A DNA stretch of 64,000 bases from positions 372,001 through 436,000 of the forward strand of contig QNQO01000451.1 in assembly GCA_003290165.1 (NCBI GenBank), written 5' to 3'. A model generated the notes under the pieces. The model was not told the origin of the DNA, did not search any database, and saw only the letters and a list, made by a program, of their open reading frames with translations. Position 1 is the first letter of the stretch; each line of letters opens with the position of its first letter. Below, in pieces: positions 55,909 to 64,000 of the stretch. The translations under genes and the position numbers were made by a program. This stretch comes from Berberis thunbergii (lineage: Eukaryota > Streptophyta > Magnoliopsida > Ranunculales > Berberidaceae).

Positions 55909-57213
55909 CTAGTTTTTCAGTTTCCCATGTATTTCTTTCATCAACAACTCAGAACCGTCAACAATATATTTGCTTTCTTTAACAATGAGGGGGCAGACCA
56001 CATGTCTTGAGGCAGGCTTAAACTCTCTCAAATCAACAAGGGGGTTAATGTGTGGATATTTAAGATACAATTCTTTTGCAGGTTGGACATGATTCCACCA
56101 AAAATCAGATAAAGCTATTTTCATTAGCTCCCAAAACTCGCGGTCTCTATACATTCTGAATAAACTGCTACCATTAACAGTCCAACAATACAAATCTATC
56201 CAATCTCTATCCAATATCTCCATTAATCCCTGAGCTTGTGGGACGCAGTAAAGGGGGACTCTTGACCATGGGTAAGATTTCTCCTTTTCTCCATCATAAA
56301 AAGGGCATTTAATCTCCAGCACCCCACGAGAAGTCAAACCATAAGTTACACCATCAACAACGCAATCAACTACTTCATCAATTACTGCATCTGATGAACA
56401 TGCAAGCCAATCATCTTGAGGATTATTCTTACCATAAACCTGAAAATAATCAAGTAACGAGATATTGTTTCCTGTCACCAGTTTATATCTCTCACATGCT
56501 TCCTCTTCCTTCATATTGCTCCATGCTGTAGCAAGATTCTCAGTGAAAGGCTCGGCATTACGTTCTGCTAACCACGACCGGAGACTACAAGGTTGGGCCC
56601 CAAGTTTCTCTAACCACAACTGAACTCTACGGCCATGCCAGAACCCAATTGCCCCACCAAAAGTACTTGCAGTTAATTTATCCTTTCTAAGCTCTTGCCA
56701 CTTTTTGAACTTGGATTGTAGGCAAGGAGATTGAAAAACTGAAGTTTCTTCGCTAGGCACCAAGCTTAACCTAGATTGTGGAACTGGAGTTTCTTCACTG
56801 GAATAGCCGTTGTGGTCCTCGGGTATAGGTAAATTACTGAATTGGCGGAGATCCCTTCTTCTAAAAGTATAAGAAAGGCCTTTCTTCTGAATCTTTGTAC
56901 AAGTTTTTGGTCCAACAATCACACCAGAACAATATACAAGTTCTTCACTGTTCACAAAAAAAAAAAAATTATTAAATACAAAACTGAATAAAGTAATTGT
57001 TTGTCTTTGTTACATCAAATTTCAAGAAGTTACCCAGCTGAAGATGTTATTTTTTAAAACAAAATTTGAATTCGAATTAGGAACAATGACACTTTGAAGA
57101 TTCTTATGAACGATAACTCGAAGTTGAATGACATAATGAGAGACAAGTAGAGAAACAGCTCACCTTAAGGAGAAACCTCTGCAAATGAAGCTTCTGGAAA
57201 TTGGTATGAACAT
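55909..57213 (-). CDS. YqaJ-domain (phage-recombinase-like) nuclease family protein
   Basis: Exon 1 (57213-57164) encodes MFIPISRSFICRGFSL, and exon 2 (56947-55909) continues SEELVYCSG to a stop. The 216-bp intron has GTGAGC/ACAG borders and the codon is split AG|T. Total 362 aa. The YqaJ fold of the PD-(D/E)XK superfamily covers about residues 96-265: FKKWQELRKDKLTASTFGG, EEEACERYKLVTG, DWLACSSDAVID (catalytic D203) and GVLEIKCP (E228, K230), then QAQGLMEI. All expected catalytic residues are present. Plants carry a small family of these proteins (like Arabidopsis At1g13810) of unknown role. The serine- and arginine-rich N-terminus, without acids in the first 16 residues, could be an organelle targeting signal. 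Residues about 66-90 hold a short repeat (SEETPVPQS / SEETSVFQS). The frame is undamaged over 362 codons. A DUF455 fragment lies directly upstream on the same strand. Confidence 0.85.
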
Positions 57214-57832
57214 CAAAGAAGAAACTTTTTAGGGTTTAAGGAGAAGAAACCCTTTTGTTTCTTCATTCATATTTAGACTAGTACACTTTGTGACAGTAAG
57301 ATTAACCGAGAACTACAAAACTGCAAAAGAAAAATCATTAGCAACATTCTTCAAAGTTTCAAGTATCCAACCAATCCCACAAATCAAAAAACACATCCTC
57401 GTTTTGATGTTATTCATATTGCAACAATTTGTCTTTTGTGAATGATTACTTAAAAGTTTCCAATCTAATTTTCCTTAAGAGTAGGTTTATTCCTTAATGG
57501 AGTTCAATAACAGGAACATATTATTATCTCACCTAGTTATGCGAGACACCATCATCTCTAAAAGGCTATTCAAAACTCGCCTACTAATCAGGAAGTGAAT
57601 CGTCAATCAAAGAGACTTGTTTTTTAATTAAAAATGAACACTTAAAACGTTTGTTTAGGTGGAGATCTCATCTTAAACATAATGACTTCATTCATTCAAA
57701 CAATACACGAGACAGAATAATAAAGAAAGAAAAAGAAAATGAGACGTGTTGTAAAATCGCCCCCCCAGGCAGCATCCTCGCTGGTTTTCCCAAGCCAGCT
57801 AGAATTTTGGATACAGTTAATATAAACAGTAC

Positions 57833-58048
57833 CCCAAGACAACTCAATAGCCCAGCTTTCAGTGTGAAGCAAACTGTGAACATTAGCCAGCTTCACATGC
57901 ATGTTCATTGAGGCATTTCATCAAACAATTGAAAGAGGGGGGTAAAAAATGAACCACTTACGTTAGAAAGGCTTGCGGGTGGGTCTGGAACAGTGAAATC
58001 AGTGGAGTGGTTGTATAGTTGAGTGATTGTGCCGTCCAACCATCGCAT
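57833..58048 (-). pseudogene. DUF455-family gene 5' fragment, two exons
   Basis: Exon 58048-57962 encodes MRWLDGTITQLYNHSTDFTV, PDPPASLSN and ends at GTAAGTGG. A second exon (about 57900-57833) encodes VHSLLHTESWAIELSW and ends G/GTACTG. DUF455 proteins have a VPDRPARLSNV segment, then HSLxHTESWAIDLSWDIIARFG, a ferritin-like helix. About 30 residues between the two (LVSPSLMPKLG region) and everything after SW are absent. Upstream is a CT-rich leader (58160-58240). So the start of a gene with its leader is present, and the rest is gone. The initiating ATG could also be 58059 in another frame. Confidence 0.6.
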
Positions 58049-58059
58049 GGCAACTTCAT

Positions 58060-58694
58060 CTCCTAGTCAAGCTTTATGGAATCCTTTCCTCCAATATTAG
58101 ATAGACCTTCAATTGGATTCGACGGAGACTAGTTTGGTTTGAAGAGAGTTTGGGGACGCGATTTCTCTAAACCAACCTTTCTTCCTCTTCCTCGTCTTCC
58201 TCTTCTCTGTCTCTCTCTCTCTTTGTCTCTGTAGGGTTTGGGGGTTTAAGAAGAAACTAAATCCAACCGCTCATTTTTCGTCTACAAAAATTCGTGTGTA
58301 TTGAATTCATGTGTATTTAATTCATATTGAATTCTCATTATTGACCGTCAAGATCCCCTTCGAAAATAAGGTGTACAAGCACACGCTCGCCACACGTGCA
58401 AAATGCATAAACTCAACCTTTTTCTTTTCTAATAATCTGAAAATCTCAAAGCTAAATCAACTTATATAAAGATCTTAATTATCCAAAAAAAAAAAAAAAA
58501 CTAGACAAGACAAGAACTCGACAGAACAGTTCAGGAAATTCCTTTCAAATTCAAAGCAAGTTTCGGCTCAATGACAAAATCCAGACTGATCCTAACAAAT
58601 CCTTGTATATGACAATAAACAACACAAACAAAACAAACTATAATCGGCTTTGAACACATAAGACTTGTTCCATATGAATGTCCTTACATATAAC
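58060..58694. other. Leader or promoter region of the DUF455 fragment and flank of the hAT element
   Basis: On the minus strand 58240-58160 is a GA-rich leader-like stretch (GACAAAGAGAGAGAGAGACA), preceded by CCCAAACCCTACAG. AT-rich sequence with an A17 run (about 58483-58500) follows. The TSD copy CATATAAC is at 58687-58694. Part of this flank (58560-58620) resembles 63523-63590 beyond the hAT element. Confidence 0.4.
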
Positions 58695-59043
58695 CAAGGG
58701 CGGACCCAGGATTTTACTCCAGGGGGGGCAAAATGACAAAGTAATATTTGTTGATAATAATAATTTACTAAAATAACCTTTTTCCAAAAAAAAAATTTAA
58801 GTGACAAATTTAAATACTACTATTTACTTTCTTATGTCAAGTCATAAAATAAGATATTGTATTACTTACAAAAGATGGGAAAGGTGAGAGAAATTCACCT
58901 CACCAATTTACAAAAAATATTATCTATAAATTGCAACTATGCAACTCATACGTACAAAAAGTATTATCTATAAAGGAATGTCCTTATAAGGACCCTTCAA
59001 AACACATACTATTTCTTTCTAACTATATCATTTAACCACATTT

Positions 59044-60910
59044 TTACAAATCTACACGTCGCAATCTCATGTTATGAAATTGTTGCATGATGGCTTCATT
59101 TTCAATGTTATCCAAAACATCCCTTTCAATGTATGCCACCAAACAATCATTCATCCAATCATCTCTCATTCGATTCCTTAGGCGACTCTTCACAATATGC
59201 ATAACTGAAAATGCCCTTTCAACTGTAGCAGTGGCAACAAGTAGAATCAATGATAATGTGATGAGTACATAAACCATAGGATATACGACATCCTTTTTTG
59301 TTTCAACCATCTTCTTAGCAAGACCACCTATACCGATTATATTTGAAAATTCACTATTTGATCGCACATCCATAATATAAGTTTTCAATTGATCTTGAAG
59401 CACCATCAAATCAAAATCTGAAAAATCCATTGGATAAAATTGAGCAAGACGGATCAACTTCTGGTGGTCAAATGCTGAAAATGAATTGTTTGGACTTAAG
59501 CATGTCATACACAAAAATAACTCTGTATTCACCTCGTCAAAACGATTATTGAGCTCTTGAAGCTGCATATCTATGCACGTATAAAATAATTTAGCTCGAT
59601 AGTGATGGAGATTTGTAACTACTTATTGTCTACGTCGTGATCACCCCCGAGGTACAAAGTCATTATCCATTCGAAGAACGGCGATATTATGTTTCCCACA
59701 AAATGAAGATACATCAACAATGAGTGAATCTCATTCATTTTCTCTCATCATTTGGAACATTTGCTTAGATATTTCAACGAGATTGATGGCATTCACAATG
59801 TCTTGATCTTTTTTTTTTTGCAATGATTTTGATAATTCATTGGTAATTCCTAATACATCCTTCATCATAAGTAAAATCAGGATAAAATCAAAACATTGCA
59901 TTGATTCTAGTAAAGCATAAGCTTCACCCCTTTGTTCTGAGCTGGTGTCATCTCCAACGACAATTTCAAGTACATCCATCACTGAAGAAACCATAAGAAT
60001 CAATCTTATTATCGTAGTATAATGAGAACCCCATCGAGTATCACCGGCTCGTGTGAGAGTAGTCTCTTGGTTCAACCCTTTACCAGTTGAAAGTTCACCA
60101 CTATTGAGTTTCTCAATAAGGTCAATAGTTTGTTTATCTCGAAGAATATCTTTGCGTTTGCATGAAACCCCAACAATATTCACTGCTGTAGAAATTAAGT
60201 TAAAGAATAATGGGATCCGAGGATGGTTTTTTGCAACATGTACTAGTGTCAGTTGAAGCTGATACGCAAAACAATGGACATAAAATCCAGACTGGTGTTC
60301 TTTCATAATCAGTGTTTTAAGTCCGTTGAACTCACCTTGCATATTACTGGCCCCATCGTAACCTTGTCCACGCAACCTCCTTATGCTTAAATTATACTTG
60401 GAAAGAATTTTTCCTAGTGCCTTCTTCAGTGAAATTGCGGTTGTATTAGAAACATGAGTTATACCTAAGAATCGTTCAATAACACACCCATTCCACTACA
60501 AAAGTGTTGCCACCACTTCGATCCCCGAAATTCGGTTTGAAGAGATAGCAATGCAAACAATATGCAACATCTTTCTCTATGCTATACTCCAACCAATCTT
60601 TGTGTTGATCGAACCAAGCTACATTAAAACGTCTCATCCCACCTCCCATTTTCTTTTGTGGAAATTTGTGATTCTTAGGCTGACATGGACCCCTTTGTAA
60701 ATATGTTCTTCTAATTATGTCCTGATCATTAGGATGATAGTCTGAAATTCGAGGTCTTGATCCGGGATCTGTTGGAAGATTTGACATATCATAATCCACG
60801 TGAATTGGCTTTGAGATTGGATCAAACTGACCACCCTCATTATTTTGTAAGCTAGGGGATGGTAACTCTGACACAGACTTTCTTTTCAAAAACTTGTCTA
60901 TAGTTGAAAA
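59044..60910 (-). pseudogene. hAT-like transposase with TTF zinc finger, DUF4371 and dimerisation domain (broken)
   Basis: From 60910 down: DKFLKRKSVSELPSPS, SNLPTDPGSRPRISDYHPND, RRTYLQRGPCQPKNHKFP, the TTF finger with FNVAWFDQHKDWLEYSI and YCLHCYLFKP, then a deletion joins to ERFLGITHVSNTTAISLKKA. Next is DUF4371 with GQGYDGASNMQGEFNGLK (first catalytic-site aspartate), YVHCFAYQLQLTLVHVA and GDTRWGSHY, and finally the dimerisation domain ATVERAFSVMHIVKSRLRNR to RRVDL and stop. Defects: the start ATG is ATA (compare ATGGATAAG in the related copy at 19961), roughly 150 residues are missing between the finger and the core, there is a frame break at about 60476, and three in-frame stops lie between 59730 and 59575. 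Not functional. Confidence 0.9.
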
Positions 60911-61949
60911 AAATAAATAATATATTAAATAAGTAAATAAAATATTAATTAAGTAAATAAATATATAATATTTACTTTCAAACATTGTTATCATGGAAAA
61001 ACATACAAGCTCTAACAATATTTATGAAAACATCTACTTTGATTTCTTGACTACATTGCGTCCTGTATTTTCTGCTATTTTTAAGTATTGTGGGAAAAAT
61101 ATTTATGTTACTGTTTTGGACTTGCCAAATGTAGAGAAAAAGTTCCTAAACCTTCTTCGGAGAGTTCAAACATAGGCTATTAAAAGTTGTTAAGTAACTT
61201 AGAAAAGTTTACTAGTGTCTCTAATGTACTGAGCCAATCAATAGATTGACCCTTCGTAAACAAGAAACATCTCTCAACCAACAAGGTGATTTGTTCAATA
61301 AGGATGGAAATATTGTCGTATAACATGTAATTGGTACCCTGCATCCTAGCATATGTCAACCCAAAAATTCAAAATGGGGGGTTTGGGTACTTTCTAGAAA
61401 GGTTATTGCTAGTCAATAACTTCATCATAAGATAATAAGTTTCAAATACCAGCAGAAACCAATATGTAACTGTAAGGAAGACGACACAGTTATTAAAGAA
61501 AGACGATTCAAATTTCATGCCTGCATAGATATCGAGAATGGTATATTTATACTTCAATCAGAAGAATGTTTAGAAAAAGACTAGAACTCTTACCTGGGAA
61601 ATGTTTTGGAAAGAAAAGCCGCAATACAACTGCAATGAAGCAATCCAGCTCCCAACTTGTCCACTAGACCACAGATAAACTATTAGATTGTACAAAAATT
61701 ACAGCTCAAAGCAATGAAATTATGAAAGCAAGGTGCACAAAAAATATGTATCTCAAAAAGTTGAATATTATTGAAGGAAGATTGAAAAAATATATGGGAT
61801 CAAAAGGGATGTGAGAATGTTTGATTTTCAATTTGTGCGATCCAAGATCAACAAGTAGCTGCAGTAAATGTAAGGAGAAAAGTTAGAACAAAGCAAAAGC
61901 CAAATTATGACAATCTAGGAGTTGAAATTTTCATGAACATGAGAAATGC
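60911..61949. other. Upstream part of the hAT transposase gene
   Basis: Probably 5' leader and intron of the transposase gene. A minus-strand patch at about 61340-61195 (NYMLYDNISILIEQITLLVE, FTKGQSIDWLSTLETLVN) looks coding but was not recognised. Confidence 0.4.
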
Positions 61950-62324
61950 ATAAATTTCAATGCGATCAACCTGAAGTCTCCTCAAACTAGCCTCACTAGA
62001 AGTTTTCACATAAGCAGGATCCCCTTTAACATTCATATTTCCATCAGTAAAGCTGACTCCAAACTTGGTAGCTCACTCCACCTTCTATCTAACTGCTCCT
62101 TGAAGTGCCTTCCTTAGAAGTATTTCATTGGTGAAGGGACCATAGACATAAGACGCGTCTAAGAAGGTAAAACCCTTTTGGACAGCAAGATGGATTAAAG
62201 CAATCATGTCTGACTTTGCCTTTGGAGGTCCATGGAATGTTGATATTCCCATACAACCCAGTCCCTGGGCTGAGACTTCTAGTCCTTGTGAACCCAATTT
62301 CATTCTCCTTACTGACCCTTCCAT
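61950..62324 (-). pseudogene. Aldo-keto reductase 5' part captured in the hAT element
   Basis: ATG 62324 starts [76 protein letters not shown], and after a TAG codon KVE, after a TGA codon ATKFGVSFTDGNMNVKGDPA, YVKTSSEASLRRLQVDRI. This is the N-terminal ~125 residues of the plant aldo-keto reductase 1/perakine-reductase-like group. The catalytic aspartate and tyrosine (D..xYGxxxxE) are visible in [13 protein letters not shown]. The catalytic lysine segment ATKFG follows. The family's introns are absent here between the two exons, so either the parent lacks that intron or a spliced copy was captured. Two in-frame stops. No C-terminal two-thirds. Confidence 0.85.
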
Positions 62325-63199
62325 ATTTTCTTTCACTCAACTGTCTTTCTTACTTTTCCTCTCCTTTATTGCTTTTACTGCACTTAATGTTTGAGAGTTG
62401 AGAGTGGTGTTCAGTTATGTAGGGTCATACAGTCCAAGAGGTTAAATATTCAACGGTGTACTTTAGTTTAAACGAGGGCCATAAACTATTGATATCGATT
62501 TATTATTGGTAGCCATCTTGTTTGACTCTAATAATGCACCAGTATCTCCATCAATTAGACCAGATACCTTCTTCCATAGTTCCATCCTTTTAGAACATAT
62601 TTCGATGGGCAAAATACAAATTGTACATAGTTTTAAACATTTCCATCTAGCTAATATAGAGAGTTTCTCAGCCACACTCTACCCAACTCTGTTGCACTGT
62701 AAAATGTTAAAGAATCTGGTTTATGATTCTCAAACATAGGAATGAATTAGACCGCACCTAGGGTAGTGACATGTTAATGAATTATTACTTGAATTAAATA
62801 ATTAAGCATGTTACAATATTCAACAATTCTGTACTTCTCAGCATAAACTTTTATCACTAAAGTATTTAACCCCATATTTTAACTTATAAAGCACCGCCGA
62901 GTTCCAAAAACACACATTTATGCTCTGTTTATGACACCATTTACACTCGTGTAGCCTATCAGTATATCACTGAGAAGTTACTCCTTTGCTGTACAACTTT
63001 GGAAAGGTCTTGAGATTTGCACATCAAGTTTACAGGATGCAGCGCATTATATGATTCAAAAATTAAAAATAAAAATAAAAAATGAAAGGAAGATAGAAGA
63101 AGACTAACCATGACTTCAATGGGAACACTGGTATCGACACATTGCAGAAATGGAAGCCACCCAGGCTAGAAACGAAGTACCGAACCCAGAGTCCGCGAA
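62325..63199. other. hAT interior, no further gene recognised
   Basis: A minus-strand frame 62675-62463 contains MELWKKVSGLIDGDTGALLE, coding-like but not recognised. The rest is AT-rich. Confidence 0.35.
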
Positions 63200-63375
63200 C
63201 AGGGTTGTGTGAGGAGAGACTCGAAAAAGGGGAAGCCCTAGTTGCGCCGCTGCTTTGTGTGGCTGTGTGAGAGACTCGTGAGAACAAAGAAGGGGAAGCC
63301 CTAGTTGTGCCTTGCGCCGCTGCTTTGTGCGGCTGTGTGGGGCTGTGTGAGAGACTCGAGAGAACGAAGGGGAAG
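63200..63375. repeat. Tandem repeats near the hAT 5' end
   Basis: GTGAGAGACTCG(T)GAGAAC, GAAGGGGAAGCCCTAGTTG and CGCCGCTGCTTTGTG(T/C)GGCTGTG recur about 2.5 times, with a unit of roughly 60-78 bp. Their position near the terminus suggests subterminal transposase-binding repeats or the first exon leader. Confidence 0.6.
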
Positions 63376-63653
63376 ATGTAATAGTCAACTCTTTTTTTTT
63401 TTTTTAAATATGAACCAATTTTTTTTTCAAAAGTTCAGGGGCCAGCTGCCCCCCTGGTCCCTAAATATAGAGGTCCGCCCATGCATATAACTCCTAATCT
63501 TCGTCCTAAATCAGAACAAATTTTGGCTCAATATAACATTTAACCATATGCTAACACATCCCTTGAATCTGAAAATAAACCACATCATATAACAAAGGAA
63601 ATCGATACTGCACCTAAGAAAACAATCTGAAGAGGAGATGAAGATGAACTCAC

Positions 63654-63735
63654 CGATTTGATTCTTATGGCATCCACACAATTCACAATGCCGCCAACAC
63701 CTCTCCATCGCCATCATCCCCTTCTTCTCGCACAT
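63654..63735 (-). other. Possible first exon of a gene leaving the window to the right or interrupted by the hAT element
   Basis: From ATG 63735 the minus strand reads MCEKKGMMAMERCWRHCELC and GCHKNQI and ends at a good donor ATCG/GTGAGT. The CxxC patch could be a metal-binding start. The upstream DNA (63740-64000) is GA/CT-skewed like a leader. If real, the next exon would lie beyond the hAT insertion, in 55-58 kb or further. None was matched. Confidence 0.3.
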
Positions 63736-64000
63736 CAAGCCATCACCACCAGCGGACTTCTCTCATAGTCCCTTATCTATTTCTCTGTTCGTAGCCAACC
63801 ATACCACCAGTCAACCCAAACAAGCACACTCACGCCACCATCCACCTCTCACCATCCATTTCTTCCCTCGCACAAACACCTTTCACCGTCAACCGCCATC
63901 AAAAAGAAGAAAACATGGAGAATAAAGGAGAAAAGAAGAAGGAAAAAGGGGTTTTTTTCCGAAAATATCGGGAATGGGCTTTGATGATGATGATGATTAT
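63736..64000. other. Right-edge region, skewed leader-like DNA
   Basis: Plus-strand runs rich in CCACC and TCACC (63785-63880), then AAAGAAGAAAAC and a GATGAT repeat at the end. No ORF with a domain is visible. Confidence 0.4.

Larger units (their letters stand above)
58695..63483 (-). mobile_element. 4.8-kb hAT element with exact 8-bp target duplication
   Basis: CATATAAC stands at 58687-58694 and 63484-63491. The ends are CAAGGGCGGACC and, reverse-complemented, CATGGGCGGACC (11 of 12 match), and both are followed by G/C-runs (CCAGGGGGGG; CCAGGGGGGC in the other end). This is the standard hAT arrangement: 8-bp duplication, short terminal inverted repeats. Inside, on the minus strand, lie a broken TTF-type transposase gene (59044-60910), a captured aldo-keto reductase part (61950-62324), and tandem repeats near the 5' end (63200-63375). 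Confidence 0.95.

Noticed and set aside
55909..56955. Single-exon YqaJ ORF starting at 56955
   Set aside because: That start would be a GTG located in the intron acceptor. Splicing from the 50-nt exon at 57164-57213 gives a proper ATG and an in-phase junction.
57651..57911. Open frames on both strands at 57651-57911
   Set aside because: The plus frame has no domain. The minus frames overlap the DUF455 exon in part but run through its intron.

Overview
The window is nuclear DNA of a flowering plant, most likely a eudicot. The base composition is AT-rich, the genes carry GT-AG introns, and the protein families are plant ones: an ABA receptor of the PYR/PYL/RCAR family, a plant YqaJ-type nuclease, EGY2, FtsH11-like and UTP14-like exons, and Tat and copia LTR retrotransposons. 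I cannot name the species. Most of the window is transposable elements and decayed gene fragments. Only two genes look intact: a PYL8/9-type ABA receptor (+, 39555-42471, three exons, 185 aa) and a YqaJ-domain nuclease-like gene (-, 55909-57213, two exons, 362 aa).

Layout. 1-6.4 kb: a degenerate Tat-lineage Ty3/gypsy retrotransposon on the minus strand, with dual RNase H and ~180-bp tandem repeats in its 3' untranslated part. 8.3-16.4 kb: a run of exon fragments from at least four unrelated genes (EH-domain, EGY2, an unnamed conserved protein, UTP14), all on the plus strand with introns retained and interrupted by a 2.9-kb copia deletion derivative with two LTRs. 16.6-17.1 kb: a 60-bp palindromic array typical of CACTA ends. 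18-29.2 kb: a possible LINE remnant, a hAT remnant, a long-inverted-repeat element carrying a probable cis-prenyltransferase fragment, a CACTA-type MITE, and two 5'-truncated LINEs with target-site duplications. 29.3-36 kb: AT-rich, no gene seen. 36.7-38.1 kb: three near-perfect ~185-bp palindromes of one family. 39.3-42.8 kb: the PYL gene. 44.4-44.7 kb: a SINE. 47-52.4 kb: FtsH and coiled-coil gene fragments, then a ~4.5-kb inverted duplication of a B3-domain pseudogene, one arm of which later took a 271-bp hAT-like MITE. 53.8 kb: a mini-LINE. 55.9-58.1 kb: the YqaJ gene behind a DUF455 fragment. 58.7-63.5 kb: a 4.8-kb hAT element with an exact 8-bp target-site duplication, a broken transposase, and a captured aldo-keto reductase 5' part.

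There is no operon-like logic here. The recurring theme is gene-fragment capture and palindrome formation by transposons around two surviving genes. All identifications come from reading motifs and from memory of protein families; no alignment or database search was run, and divergences are estimates by eye.
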